Shown here: positions 1-8,499 of the stretch, piece after piece
How positions within the stretch are numbered: position 1 is the first letter of the stretch
Layout: every line of letters begins with the position of its first letter
NCBI GenBank assembly: GCA_965207345.1
Contig: OZ242280.1
Span: 620,001-684,000, forward strand
Direction of reading: 5' to 3'
Length of the DNA stretch: 64,000 nt
Source of the DNA: G965207345 sp965207345
GTDB taxonomy: Bacteria > Pseudomonadota > Gammaproteobacteria > PS1 > Pseudothioglobaceae
Translations under genes and position numbers: made by a program
The notes under the pieces: generated by a model
The model's input: only the letters and a program-made list of their open reading frames with translations
What the model was told of the DNA's origin: nothing
The model's database searches: none

Positions 1-150
1 GCCGAGCGCGCTGGTTTTTGTATTTTTTCCTGTATTTTTAAATTCTTAAATACGCTAAAAAACCAAATAAAATAATATAAATGAAGGTAATAAATTCGAG
101 AAATCTATCTAATCTGATGGCTAACTAACTAATTTTAGTGGTTTTTTGTT

Positions 151-768
151 ATGAGGAAGAGATTTAATTATTTGTATAATATCAATAATATTTATGGTGT
201 GATAAATTTAGCAAATATACTCACTTTTTTAAGGATTGCATTTGTGCCAATTAGTGTGGTTTTGTATTATTTGCAATTTCAAGTAAATACTTCTATTAAT
301 TGGTTTAATCTTGCCTTGGTTGGTGTTTTTGCATTAGCGGGGTTTACTGATTATTTGGATGGTTATTTTGCACGGCAATTGCATATAACCAGTAAGTTTG
401 GTGCTTTCTTAGATCCGGTAGCGGATAAACTTATTGTTATCACTGCCCTAGTATTGCTAATTGATTATTACCATCACTTTGTAGTTGTGCTACCTGCTTT
501 AATTATTATTATTCGTGAATTAAGTATTTCAGCGCTTAGAGAATGGATGAACACAACACAACACAAACTAAGTGTTGTAGTATCTGATTTAGGAAGGATT
601 AAAACATCAATGCAATTATTAGCGATTTTATGCTTACTTTATCAGCAACCATTTTTGAGTTCATCTATTTATATCATCGGAATCATATTATTTTATATCG
701 CTACTATTTTTACGATTTGGTCTGCTTTTAACTATTTTAGAAAAGGATTAAAAATATTTGACAGCTAA
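151..768 (+). CDS. pgsA: CDP-diacylglycerol--glycerol-3-phosphate 3-phosphatidyltransferase
   Basis: Integral membrane enzyme that makes phosphatidylglycerol phosphate from CDP-diacylglycerol and glycerol-3-phosphate, the committed step to phosphatidylglycerol and cardiolipin. The CDP-alcohol phosphotransferase signature is complete: D67, D70-G71, A74-R75, G84, D88 and D92. Several hydrophobic segments follow. The 205 residues exceed the usual ~180 because of an N-terminal extension; a GTG at 199 would give the family-typical start (INLANIL...), so the true start is uncertain. The two tRNA genes downstream reproduce the E. coli order pgsA-glyW-cysT, which supports the call. Confidence 0.93.
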   Translation: MRKRFNYLYNINNIYGVINLANILTFLRIAFVPISVVLYYLQFQVNTSINWFNLALVGVFALAGFTDYLDGYFARQLHITSKFGAFLDPVADKLIVITALVLLIDYYHHFVVVLPALIIIIRELSISALREWMNTTQHKLSVVVSDLGRIKTSMQLLAILCLLYQQPFLSSSIYIIGIILFYIATIFTIWSAFNYFRKGLKIFDS

Positions 769-831
769 TTAAAAATCTCTATAATGCCTAAGCCTTATTT
801 TTTAAAATTTATTTGACGTTATTTGAATTTA

Positions 832-907
832 GCGGGAATAGCTCAGTTGGTAGAGCATCACGTTGCCAACGTGAATGTCGCGAGTTCGAACCTCGTTTCC
901 CGCTCCA
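832..907 (+). tRNA. tRNA-Gly (GCC)
   Basis: Full cloverleaf with acceptor strands GCGGGAA/TTCCCGC, a D arm GCTC..GAGC, anticodon loop TTGCCAA (anticodon GCC), T loop TTCGAAC and an encoded CCA at 905-907. It follows pgsA as glyW does in enterobacteria. Confidence 0.97.
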
Positions 908-985
908 AACTTGTTTTTGTAAAAATGTATGACTATATATTTTAGCGGGCTTTTATGGCTGTTAGCATTTGAATTTATTTCTTAT

Positions 986-1059
986 GGCTGGGTAGCAAAG
1001 CGGTTATGCCGGGGCCTGCAAAGCCTTTTAGACCGGTTCGACTCCGGTCCCAGCCTCCA
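986..1059 (+). tRNA. tRNA-Cys (GCA)
   Basis: Cloverleaf with acceptor GGCTGGG/CCCAGCC, anticodon GCA in the loop, T loop GTTCGACTC and encoded CCA at 1057-1059. Second tRNA of the pgsA-glyW-cysT cluster. The tRNA-Leu (leuZ) that follows in E. coli is not seen here. Confidence 0.96.
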
Positions 1060-1205
1060 AACTTAGTATATTCGTTAACATTTTTTATGGTGTCTATATT
1101 TCTTTTGGTGTTTTTTCTTAAATACTGACAATAAACAGATGTGGTAAAATAAAATTTAGTGTTTCAACTATTTTTGTGCATAAAACGCTATCGTAAAAAA
1201 TTCCA

Positions 1206-2024
1206 ATGATAAATAATAATAAGACGAATAATATATTTATTCGTCTGAAAAGATTTTTTTTTGAATTACCTGTTAAAACCAAACGCGATTTATATCATGC
1301 CTTAAATCAGGCGGAAAAGCATAATGTGATTAATCATTACAGTTTGGAAATGATAGAAAGTGTTATACAAATTGCAAATATGCAGGTGCGTGATATTATG
1401 ACACCCCGTAGCAAAATGATTAGCATTGACTTTACGATGAAATTACCAGAGATGCTGAAGATTATTGTTGATTCATCTTATTCTAGATTTCCTGTATTTC
1501 ATAACGATCAAGTGCGAGGCATTCTGCTTGTTAAAGATATGTTATTACATTATATTCAAAGGCAAAATAAAGAGATAAATATTAGTGATTATTTACGTCC
1601 GCACATCACAGTTCCAGAAAGTAAAACGCTTGCATCACTGCTTCGGGAGTTTCAGCTGAGTAAAAACCATATAGCAATTGTAATGGATGAATACAGTATG
1701 ATTAGCGGTCTGCTTACCATTGAGGATATTTTAGAACAGATTGTTGGTGAAATTGAAGATGAACATGATTTTGAAGAAGATAACATTATAAATCACGGAG
1801 ATGGACGCTATTTAATTAGAGCAAGTATGCCTGTTGTGGAGTTTAATAAATTTTTTAACAGCACTTTAGATGATCAAGGGGTGGATACTATTTCGGGGTT
1901 AATTTTAAGTGGGTTTGGACGCATGCCTGAGCAATTAGAAGCTATTGTTTTGGGAGAATTTAATTTTAAAATACTAAAAAGTGATAGCCGCCGTTTGCAT
2001 TTAGTAGAAGTAAGTAAAATATGA
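1206..2024 (+). CDS. corC: CorC/YbeX-family CBS-domain protein
   Basis: Cytoplasmic protein of the CorC (YbeX) type, linked in the family to Mg2+/Co2+ efflux and, in E. coli, to ribosome upkeep. Seen here: a basic N-terminus, a CBS pair (about residues 60-185) opening with the family motif VRDIMTPRSKM, then a C-terminal CorC/HlyC transporter-associated domain (about 195-270). No membrane segments, as expected for CorC rather than the membrane CorB group. At 272 residues it is close to family length. Its usual neighbours ybeZ, ybeY and lnt are not next to it. Confidence 0.88.
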   Translation: MINNNKTNNIFIRLKRFFFELPVKTKRDLYHALNQAEKHNVINHYSLEMIESVIQIANMQVRDIMTPRSKMISIDFTMKLPEMLKIIVDSSYSRFPVFHNDQVRGILLVKDMLLHYIQRQNKEINISDYLRPHITVPESKTLASLLREFQLSKNHIAIVMDEYSMISGLLTIEDILEQIVGEIEDEHDFEEDNIINHGDGRYLIRASMPVVEFNKFFNSTLDDQGVDTISGLILSGFGRMPEQLEAIVLGEFNFKILKSDSRRLHLVEVSKI

Positions 2025-2102
2025 CTTTATTAATTGATGTGTATTGTTTGCTTAGCTGTGCTAGGGAATAATTTTAAAAAATAGCGATACAGGATATAAA
2101 TA

Positions 2103-3260
2103 ATGGCAAACTATGATGCAATTATTGTTGGTGCTGGTGTGGTTGGACAATCTTTAGCATTGTTATTAAAACACACGCTATGCCAGCGCATTTTACTCAT
2201 AGACAAAACTCCTCTTAATATAACACCAATTAAATCTGTAAGTGGCCGTGTGAGTGCAATTAATTTAGCATCTAAGGAATTATTTGAACGTATTGGCGTG
2301 TGGGAGTATATTAGGAATTGCTATGTTTTTTATCGCATTAAAGTTTGGGACGAAGCGGCAAAAGCAAGTTTAAATTTTAACAAAACAGACTATAGACCAC
2401 TTGGTTATATTATTGATAACGAAGCATTGCAAATTGCACTTAAAAGTGCTGTTAAAGCTTGTCATATTGACTATATACGAGGAGATCTTAGCGATATAAC
2501 CATGATAGAACAGGGCTATGAAGTATGTATTGATCAACGTAAAAAATTAGATTGTCATTTGTTAATTGGTGCTGACGGCAAATATTCTAAAGTGCGGCAG
2601 CTAGCAAACATTAATCATCATAGCCTGGATTATCACGAATCTGCTATTGTAGCATCATTAGGCGCAGAAAAATCATACGCACATAGTTTATATCAATGGT
2701 TTTTACCCGATGCGAGTATTCTTGCAATTTTGCCCTTTTCAGAAAAAAAATGTGCTTTAGTTTGGTCTTGTAATAATTATTCGGCAAAAAAATTAATGGC
2801 TTTAAATGACAAGGAATTTGCTGAGCTTTTATCTAAACACACAAAAGGGCGTTTTGGTCAATTATCTCTATTAAGCGGACGCTCACAATTTAGATTATTT
2901 GAAAGTAGTGCTAAACATTATGTTAAAGCGCATTTAGCACTAGTAGGCGATGCAGCACATAGCATCCACCCTTTGGCTGGTCAAGGTGCAAATTTAGGCC
3001 TTATGGATGTCAAAGTGTTGGCGCGCGAATTAGTAAAATCAAAACAACAACCATTTGGCAATTATCTGACACTTAGACGCTATGAACGCACTCGACGCAC
3101 GCAAAATGAAATAATGGCGAAATCTATGACTGTCCTAGATTACATTACTAAACAAAATAATATGCCCTGCCGCTATTTACGCTCTATCAGCATGGGTTTG
3201 CTGGACAAATGCACGCCCGCTAAAAAAATGCTTATTCACTTTGCTTCCGATGGATTTTGA
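2103..3260 (+). CDS. FAD-dependent UbiH/UbiF/VisC-family hydroxylase
   Basis: Flavoprotein monooxygenase of the ubiquinone-hydroxylase family. It has an N-terminal dinucleotide fold with GAGVVG at residues 10-15, the middle DG motif (IGADGKYSKVR) and the C-terminal FAD/ribityl motif GDAAHSIHPLAGQGANLG near 282. Members hydroxylate the aromatic ring of ubiquinone precursors at the inner membrane. Length (385) is normal. Sequence alone does not tell which ring position it modifies (UbiH, UbiI or UbiF), so no symbol is given. Confidence 0.85.
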   Translation: MANYDAIIVGAGVVGQSLALLLKHTLCQRILLIDKTPLNITPIKSVSGRVSAINLASKELFERIGVWEYIRNCYVFYRIKVWDEAAKASLNFNKTDYRPLGYIIDNEALQIALKSAVKACHIDYIRGDLSDITMIEQGYEVCIDQRKKLDCHLLIGADGKYSKVRQLANINHHSLDYHESAIVASLGAEKSYAHSLYQWFLPDASILAILPFSEKKCALVWSCNNYSAKKLMALNDKEFAELLSKHTKGRFGQLSLLSGRSQFRLFESSAKHYVKAHLALVGDAAHSIHPLAGQGANLGLMDVKVLARELVKSKQQPFGNYLTLRRYERTRRTQNEIMAKSMTVLDYITKQNNMPCRYLRSISMGLLDKCTPAKKMLIHFASDGF

Positions 3261-3409
3261 TTTTTAACTTGGCTTGTTTATAAAGTAAAATAGTAAAAAA
3301 TTAATAACTCTCATAAAAATAACCATTATTCTTTTACTAAAATAATATTTACGTCTTTTAAGGGAAAGTTTGATAACAAATGAGAAAAAATAAAAAGGAG
3401 AATGATTAA

Positions 3410-4141
3410 ATGTCTTGGTTAGGTGCTGGAATTGGTGCTAGTATTGGTTTTGCAATTGGAGGCCCTATTGGTGCTGGTATAGGGCTCTGGCTAGGAAGTT
3501 CAGTAAGCAAGCATAAAAAGCAAAGTGCGACTCTGGAGAGGCAAAATCAAACCCTCTTTTTTGTATCACTTTTTTCTATGTTGGGGAAAATGGCAAAAGC
3601 AGATGGTATAGTTTCCAAAGAAGAAATTGATACGCTAATTCATTTTATGATGGAAATGAAATTGGATGAAGAGGATAAAAAAGCTGCTATAACTATCTTT
3701 AATAATGCAAAAAATGATAAGTATTCCATCTATGAATATGCAATACAATACAAAGAAAATGCCAGCATAGAAACAAGAGCAATAATGTATAAAATGCTTT
3801 GGAAGGTAGCCTACTCTGATGGCGTAATACACCAGCAAGAAAGTGCTATTTTACAAAAAATACCCCCTTATCTAGGCCTTAATAGCAATTTTTATGACAG
3901 ACTAAAAGGAGAAATATTAGACATCGCACAAGACGTAAATGTTCATTACAATCTACTTGGGTGTACAAGCAGTGATAGCGATGCGCATATTAGGAAAAGT
4001 TATAAGCGTATTATCGCTGAATATCATCCCGATAAAATACAATCCAAAGGGCTACCTAAGGAATTTGTTAAAGTTGCTAACGAACAAACTAAAAGAATTA
4101 ATAAAGCTTACGAGGCTATTAAAAAAAGTCGCACGCAATAA
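3410..4141 (+). CDS. djlA: DjlA-like co-chaperone (TerB-like plus J domain)
   Basis: Starts with a glycine-rich hydrophobic segment (residues 3-29) that probably anchors it in the inner membrane. A TerB-like helical domain (about 45-150) follows, then a C-terminal J domain with the HPD motif near residue 206 and helix IV ending KAYEAIKK. This is the DjlA order; the J domain would stimulate DnaK. A good Shine-Dalgarno (AAGGAG) precedes the ATG. The 243 residues are slightly shorter than E. coli DjlA. Confidence 0.82.
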   Translation: MSWLGAGIGASIGFAIGGPIGAGIGLWLGSSVSKHKKQSATLERQNQTLFFVSLFSMLGKMAKADGIVSKEEIDTLIHFMMEMKLDEEDKKAAITIFNNAKNDKYSIYEYAIQYKENASIETRAIMYKMLWKVAYSDGVIHQQESAILQKIPPYLGLNSNFYDRLKGEILDIAQDVNVHYNLLGCTSSDSDAHIRKSYKRIIAEYHPDKIQSKGLPKEFVKVANEQTKRINKAYEAIKKSRTQ

Positions 4142-4175
4142 AGTTGAGATAAAACGCACATTAAAAAGCTACTGA

Positions 4176-4268
4176 AAAATAGCGACTTGCGCACTTTGTA
4201 AAAAAAACAGCAAACTTAGAGATTCTCATATAATTCCTGAATGGGTATTAAAATATATTTACTTTTAG
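4176..4268 (+). pseudogene. HNH-like endonuclease remnant
   Basis: A short open stretch with no start codon reads C-A-L-C (a CxxC knuckle), then SHIIPEWVLK, and stops at 4266-4268. CxxC followed by a SHxIPE segment is typical of HNH-fold zinc nucleases. It begins just after a TGA and lies in a different frame from the RAMA-domain ORF that follows. The two may be pieces of one decayed restriction-type gene. Assignment is by eye from a short fragment. Confidence 0.4.
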
Positions 4269-4567
4269 TAACTTTTGGCTTGCCAAGTAAAGAAACTCAA
4301 AATAGCGCCTCTATGAATCGTGCTTGGCTTGTCAAAGATGTTTCTTTCCCTGAAGGTATATATTTTAGAGCAAGGCATAAAGGTAGAGATTATACTGCAA
4401 AAGTTAAAGATGGTGCTCTTGATTTGGATGAGAGAAAATTCCTCGCTCCTTCAGCTGCAACTATGTATATAACAGGTGTCAGCACTAATAGTTGGATTTT
4501 TTGGGAGTGTAAGCAGCCAGGTAAAACACATTTTAAAACAATGAAAGAATATCGCCCTAAACATTAA
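4241..4567 (+). CDS. RAMA-domain (DUF4357-like) protein, probably a fragment
   Basis: From about residue 29 the product matches my memory of the RAMA domain (restriction enzyme/adenine methylase associated): FPEGIYFRARHKGRDYTAKV, then FLAPSAATMYITGVSTNSW and FWECKQPG. The domain usually forms the C-terminus of restriction or methylase proteins. The first ~20 codons overlap the HNH-like remnant in another frame and look non-native; the ATG at 4313 is an alternative start. With no methylase or nuclease beside it, this is probably the surviving tail of a decayed system, though a small stand-alone DNA-binding protein is possible. Confidence 0.55.
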   Translation: MGIKIYLLLVTFGLPSKETQNSASMNRAWLVKDVSFPEGIYFRARHKGRDYTAKVKDGALDLDERKFLAPSAATMYITGVSTNSWIFWECKQPGKTHFKTMKEYRPKH

Positions 4568-4572
4568 TGTTT

Positions 4573-5142
4573 TTACCGCTTCATTTTGCCGGATTTCAGC
4601 AGATAATTTTCGCTAATAATCCCAAGTGGTTTAATATCCCAAGCCTTAGCGTGAATATGGTTAATTTTTTGAAAATGGTGTGCAAGTACGTAAATCTTGG
4701 GCAAATAAAAAAAAATTTGATTTTTAGTAAAATAAAGCGCTCTATCATAAAAGCCACCGCCCATACCGAGGCGGTTACCTTTTTTGTCAAAGGCGACAGC
4801 GGGCATCAATACAAGATTTATTTTTTTGGCGTGCACACGATTTTTAAAGATAGGTTCTTTAATACCAAAACGGTTTTTTAACGTAGTTTTGTGTAGTGGC
4901 GAAAAATGCATTTTTTTTTTAAATAGCACTGGTAAATATATTTTTTTACCTTGTCTAATTAAAAAATCAATTAAATATTTGCTGTCAATTTCACCATCAT
5001 TTGTAGCATAAAGTGCAACGGAATGTATATTTCTAAAAAGCGCATTTTTTTGACATTGATAGAGCAGTTTTTTAGCATGGTGCTTTTGGAGGGATTTTGG
5101 AAAGTTGCGTCTCTTAAGGCGCAGCGCCATTCTTATATTCAA
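4573..5142 (-). CDS. ygfA: 5-formyltetrahydrofolate cyclo-ligase
   Basis: Converts 5-formyl-THF to 5,10-methenyl-THF with ATP in the cytosol. The diagnostic C-terminal substrate/ATP loop GNRLGMGGGFYDR is at residues 122-134 and the basic N-terminus is typical. Length (189) fits. Starts at residue 1 or at M5 are both possible. A 6S RNA lies directly upstream on the same strand, as in the ssrS-ygfA pair of E. coli, so both may be on one transcript. Confidence 0.88.
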   Translation of the reverse strand: MNIRMALRLKRRNFPKSLQKHHAKKLLYQCQKNALFRNIHSVALYATNDGEIDSKYLIDFLIRQGKKIYLPVLFKKKMHFSPLHKTTLKNRFGIKEPIFKNRVHAKKINLVLMPAVAFDKKGNRLGMGGGFYDRALYFTKNQIFFYLPKIYVLAHHFQKINHIHAKAWDIKPLGIISENYLLKSGKMKR

Positions 5143-5183
5143 AAAAATAAATTGCCTGATTCAATAAACTTTAGATGAGAAAA

Positions 5184-5384
5184 ATCCATCATGCCGTGGC
5201 TGGCACACTCCTTAAACCTGAGCTTAAGGTGGAGTTTAGAATCATACCGAAGGCATCTTATAATTTAAATTAGCTTGCACAAATCTAAAATAAGTTCGCA
5301 CAAAAGTAATCAATCTCATCTCCTGTGTTTTTCATTATCGGTTTAGGGTGTTAGTCCAATCACGAACACAACAGACATGTGGTC
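5184..5384 (-). ncRNA. ssrS: 6S RNA
   Basis: Read on the minus strand, several blocks line up in order with E. coli 6S RNA as I remember it: GTGTTCG, GGACT, CCCTAAACCGATAATGAAAA, CACCTTAAGCTCAGGTTTAA and CCAGCCACGGCAT. The ends can pair (CCA.ATG near the 5' end with CAT.TGG near the 3' end), closing the long rod that mimics an open promoter and binds sigma70 RNA polymerase. A -10-like TTAAAAT lies just upstream (about 5385-5391). Its place upstream of ygfA is the conserved location. The ends are estimates, good to about 10 bases. Confidence 0.8.
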
Positions 5385-5495
5385 ATTTTAACACTAAAAA
5401 TTGTGTTGTGTCCAAAGTTATATATTTTTTCTCTGTACTAGTAAAATAATACGTATCAATTTATTAAAAGAATAAATAAGCGTATCTGCACATAA

Positions 5496-6203
5496 ATGAC
5501 AAATTTAGCATCAAGAGAAACAGTGTGCAGTTTTGTGCGTAGAGGCAGAAGTTTAAAAAACTTGAGGCGATTTCATTTTGATAAATTATGGTGCAAATAT
5601 GGCTTAGTACCAGATGGTTATTTTAATTTTGAGCAAATATTTCAAAATGCAAAACCAGTTATATTAGAAATTGGCTTTGGCAAGGGTGATAGTTTAGTGC
5701 AAATGGCGAAAAAAAATACGCATTATAACTATGTTGGTATTGAAGTTTATAAAATGGGGATTTATCGCTTGATGATGCGCGCACACCAGAATAAAGTTGA
5801 TAATTTAAAAATTATTGAAGGCGATGCCAGAATACTCATTGCTGAGTATATTAAAAATCATAGCTTATCAGGCGTACAATTATTTTTTCCAGACCCATGG
5901 CCAAAGAAAAAACATCATAAACGTCGTCTTATTCAGAGAGATTTTTTGGATTTATTAGCAAATAAGTTGTGTGTTAACGGATTTTTATATATTGTCACTG
6001 ATTGGGAGAATTATATGCAGCAAATATTAAAAATCATTGAAAAACACAAGCAATTTAAGAAACAAACATTTCTATTTAAAAATACAGGTGCTAGGACTAT
6101 TTTTTTTGTTAATCATCAAATCGAATACAGACCAAAAACTTATTTTGAAAGGCGTGGCTTAAACTTAGGGCATAAAATATGGAATTTATATTATTGCCTC
6201 TGA
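5496..6203 (+). CDS. trmB: tRNA (guanine-46-N7)-methyltransferase
   Basis: Methylates G46 in the variable loop of tRNAs using SAM. The SAM-binding motif I reads LEIGFGKGDSLVQMA (about residue 62 on), and the family signature LFFPDPWPKKKHHKRR is near 128-143. The C-terminus carries the expected TYFERRG motif. Length 235 is normal. It stands alone between the 6S RNA/ygfA pair, which points the other way, and fxsA. Confidence 0.94.
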   Translation: MTNLASRETVCSFVRRGRSLKNLRRFHFDKLWCKYGLVPDGYFNFEQIFQNAKPVILEIGFGKGDSLVQMAKKNTHYNYVGIEVYKMGIYRLMMRAHQNKVDNLKIIEGDARILIAEYIKNHSLSGVQLFFPDPWPKKKHHKRRLIQRDFLDLLANKLCVNGFLYIVTDWENYMQQILKIIEKHKQFKKQTFLFKNTGARTIFFVNHQIEYRPKTYFERRGLNLGHKIWNLYYCL

Positions 6204-6289
6204 GGTTTCTAAAAATTTAATGTTTGAATTTTGATGATATTTTCTCAGCTACTGTGCATAAATGATGATTTTTAAAATATAATAGTGCA

Positions 6290-6733
6290 ATGATAATTTT
6301 CATTTTTCTTGCTGTAACAACCCTGCTTGAGCTTTATGTGCTTATTTCTGTTGGCGAAGTAATTGGCGCACTAAATACCATTATGCTAGTAATTTTAACC
6401 GCACTTATTGGCGGTTATTTATTAAGGCAACAAGGTTGGCAGACATTGGGGAAAGCGCAGTTTGTGATAAGTCAAGGTGGCGTTCCTGCTTTTGAATTAT
6501 TAGAAGGTGCTGTATTGCTTATTAGTGCTATTTTACTGCTAACACCAGGTTTTATTACTGATGTGTTCGGTTTAATTGGATTAATGCCGTGGACGAGAAT
6601 TTGGGCGATTAAACATATTCTAAACAAATATTTAGCCAAAACATTAAAGCACAAAAGCGCTGTACTAAAACGTGTAAAACCTAACTTTGGTGATGAAAAT
6701 GATGTATTTGAAGGTGAATTTTGGCGCGATTAA
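6290..6733 (+). CDS. fxsA: FxsA-family membrane protein
   Basis: Small inner-membrane protein (147 residues) with hydrophobic segments around residues 2-20, 25-45 and 68-98, and a charged cytosolic tail. The motif LLTPGFITDVFGL is characteristic of FxsA/YtzA. E. coli FxsA affects exclusion of phage T7 by F factor; its basic role is unknown. It ends directly before the extended folC frame, so it may head that operon. Confidence 0.85.
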   Translation: MIIFIFLAVTTLLELYVLISVGEVIGALNTIMLVILTALIGGYLLRQQGWQTLGKAQFVISQGGVPAFELLEGAVLLISAILLLTPGFITDVFGLIGLMPWTRIWAIKHILNKYLAKTLKHKSAVLKRVKPNFGDENDVFEGEFWRD

Positions 6734-6817
6734 GTGCTGACTAATTTTGTTTATTTTCACCTAATTTTTACTTTTCCCTATTGGCTTTTTCTAAATTATT
6801 TTTTTATTTACAAAGAA

Positions 6818-8026
6818 ATGTCAGCAAAGCACCGCCTTAAAGATTTACTTTCTTGCCAAAAGAAATCAATTATTAAACTTGGTTTAGAGCGCGTAGCTAA
6901 AATTTATCAAAAACTTATTAGTAATTTAGATGCGACCGTAATTACCATAGCAGGCACAAATGGTAAAGGCTCAACAAGTGTCTTTTTAGATAATATTTAT
7001 CGTAGTAATGGTTATAAGGTAGGTAGATTAAATTCACCAGCACTACTTCATTATAACGAACAAATTTTAATTAATGGCACAGAAGCAAGTGCGACAGAAA
7101 TTTTAAGTGCATTTGCGCGTATTGAAGCAGTGCGAGATAAAATTGAGCTGAGTTATTTTGAGTGGCTTACTTTGGCTGCGCTTTGGTTGTTTAAAAAAAA
7201 TAGCTTAGATATTATTTTACTAGAGGTTGGTCTGGGTGGGCGGCTAGATGCAGTTAACGTGGTTGATCCTGATTGTGCATTGATTACTAATATTGCTTTA
7301 GACCACACAGAATACTTAGGCACTAGTCGTCATCAAATTGCCTTAGAAAAAGTTGGTATTGCAAGAAGCGAAAAACCACTGATATGCGCTGACAAAAATC
7401 CGCCTGATGTTTTAAAAAAATATGCTAATACACATAATATTCCTATTATCTTTGTAAGCACACCCTATGCTGGGAAAATTGGACTTCTGGGCAAACACCA
7501 AAAAACCAATGTAGCACTTGCAGTTGAAACTGTTATGACTTTGCAAAATAATCATCCAGTTGAAATAAAAAAAATGACAGATGCAATAGCAAGTACAAAA
7601 TTCAATGGACGCATACAAACGTTAACAGTAAATGGACAGGATTTTGTTTTGGATGTAGCGCATAATGTCGATTCAGTTTTAGCACTACGTGATTATCTAG
7701 AAAAAACAAATAAAGCAAAACGCATTAATGTCGCTATTTTTTGTGCATTAAAAGATAAGCAGATTGAGCTAATAATTGATAAAATATCACCAATTATCAG
7801 TGCGTGGCACTTGGTAAAAGTGAACGAAGTTCGCGTTGACATAGATGATTTAGTGAGGCGTGTTAAAAAATGTGTAGCTAATGATAGCATAGTATTTTTA
7901 CACGCAGATATATCCACTGCAGCTGCTGCTTTGTTTAGGGATGCTAAATACGGACAGTTAGCGGTTCGCGTGGTGGTGTTTGGTTCATTTCATATTGTGT
8001 CTGGCGCCATCAAATATTTACGATAA
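6818..8026 (+). CDS. folC: Bifunctional folylpolyglutamate/dihydrofolate synthase
   Basis: Adds glutamate to dihydropteroate and to folates. From the ATG at 6818 the protein has 402 residues; an in-frame GTG at 6734 would add a hydrophobic 28-residue tail not usual in FolC, so the later start is preferred. The P-loop TIAGTNGKGSTS is at about residues 43-54. The Mur-ligase-like metal site LDHTEYLG and the C-terminal DVAHNVDS motif are present. First gene of the conserved folC-SPOR-cvpA-purF-metZ cluster; accD, often upstream, is absent. Confidence 0.92.
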   Translation: MSAKHRLKDLLSCQKKSIIKLGLERVAKIYQKLISNLDATVITIAGTNGKGSTSVFLDNIYRSNGYKVGRLNSPALLHYNEQILINGTEASATEILSAFARIEAVRDKIELSYFEWLTLAALWLFKKNSLDIILLEVGLGGRLDAVNVVDPDCALITNIALDHTEYLGTSRHQIALEKVGIARSEKPLICADKNPPDVLKKYANTHNIPIIFVSTPYAGKIGLLGKHQKTNVALAVETVMTLQNNHPVEIKKMTDAIASTKFNGRIQTLTVNGQDFVLDVAHNVDSVLALRDYLEKTNKAKRINVAIFCALKDKQIELIIDKISPIISAWHLVKVNEVRVDIDDLVRRVKKCVANDSIVFLHADISTAAAALFRDAKYGQLAVRVVVFGSFHIVSGAIKYLR

Positions 8027-8106
8027 AATTAGCGTTATTTTTTATTTGGAATTATATTTTAGAATTACACGTTTTTAAAAAAAATTTAATAAAGAATAAT
8101 TAAAAA

Positions 8107-8490
8107 ATGTATGATACACAGACAAAATATATTACTGTTGGGTTTATATTTTGGTTGGTTGTTTTAATTTTAGTAATTGTAGCAATGCAGATTTACGCAC
8201 CTAAAAATCAGCCGCACGATGGGTTTGAAAATATTAAAGAAGCGACGCAGAATAATTGGTATGTACAAGTAGCAAGTTTTAGCGACAGGGGGCATTTAAA
8301 AAAACTAGAAGCACGTTTAAAAAAACACAATTACCAAACACACATCGTTTTTTCCACAAATACCAATGGCAATATGATACGTGGATTAAGAGTAGGCCCT
8401 TATCAAACATCAAGTGCAGCTAAGGCACAAGTAGCGTTTGTTAAAGAACGTTTTAAAGTTGAACCATATATCTTAAAAGTAGAAGAATAA
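8107..8490 (+). CDS. SPOR-domain membrane protein (DedD-like)
   Basis: A 127-residue bitopic protein with a short cytosolic start, one transmembrane helix (about residues 11-28), a linker and a C-terminal SPOR domain (about 49-125: YVQVASFSDRGHLKKLEARL ... RGLRVGPYQT). SPOR domains bind denuded peptidoglycan at the division septum. Its place between folC and cvpA is that of dedD, but it is much shorter than E. coli DedD, so the call rests on position and domain. Confidence 0.82.
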   Translation: MYDTQTKYITVGFIFWLVVLILVIVAMQIYAPKNQPHDGFENIKEATQNNWYVQVASFSDRGHLKKLEARLKKHNYQTHIVFSTNTNGNMIRGLRVGPYQTSSAAKAQVAFVKERFKVEPYILKVEE

Positions 8491-8499
8491 GGCGGGCTT

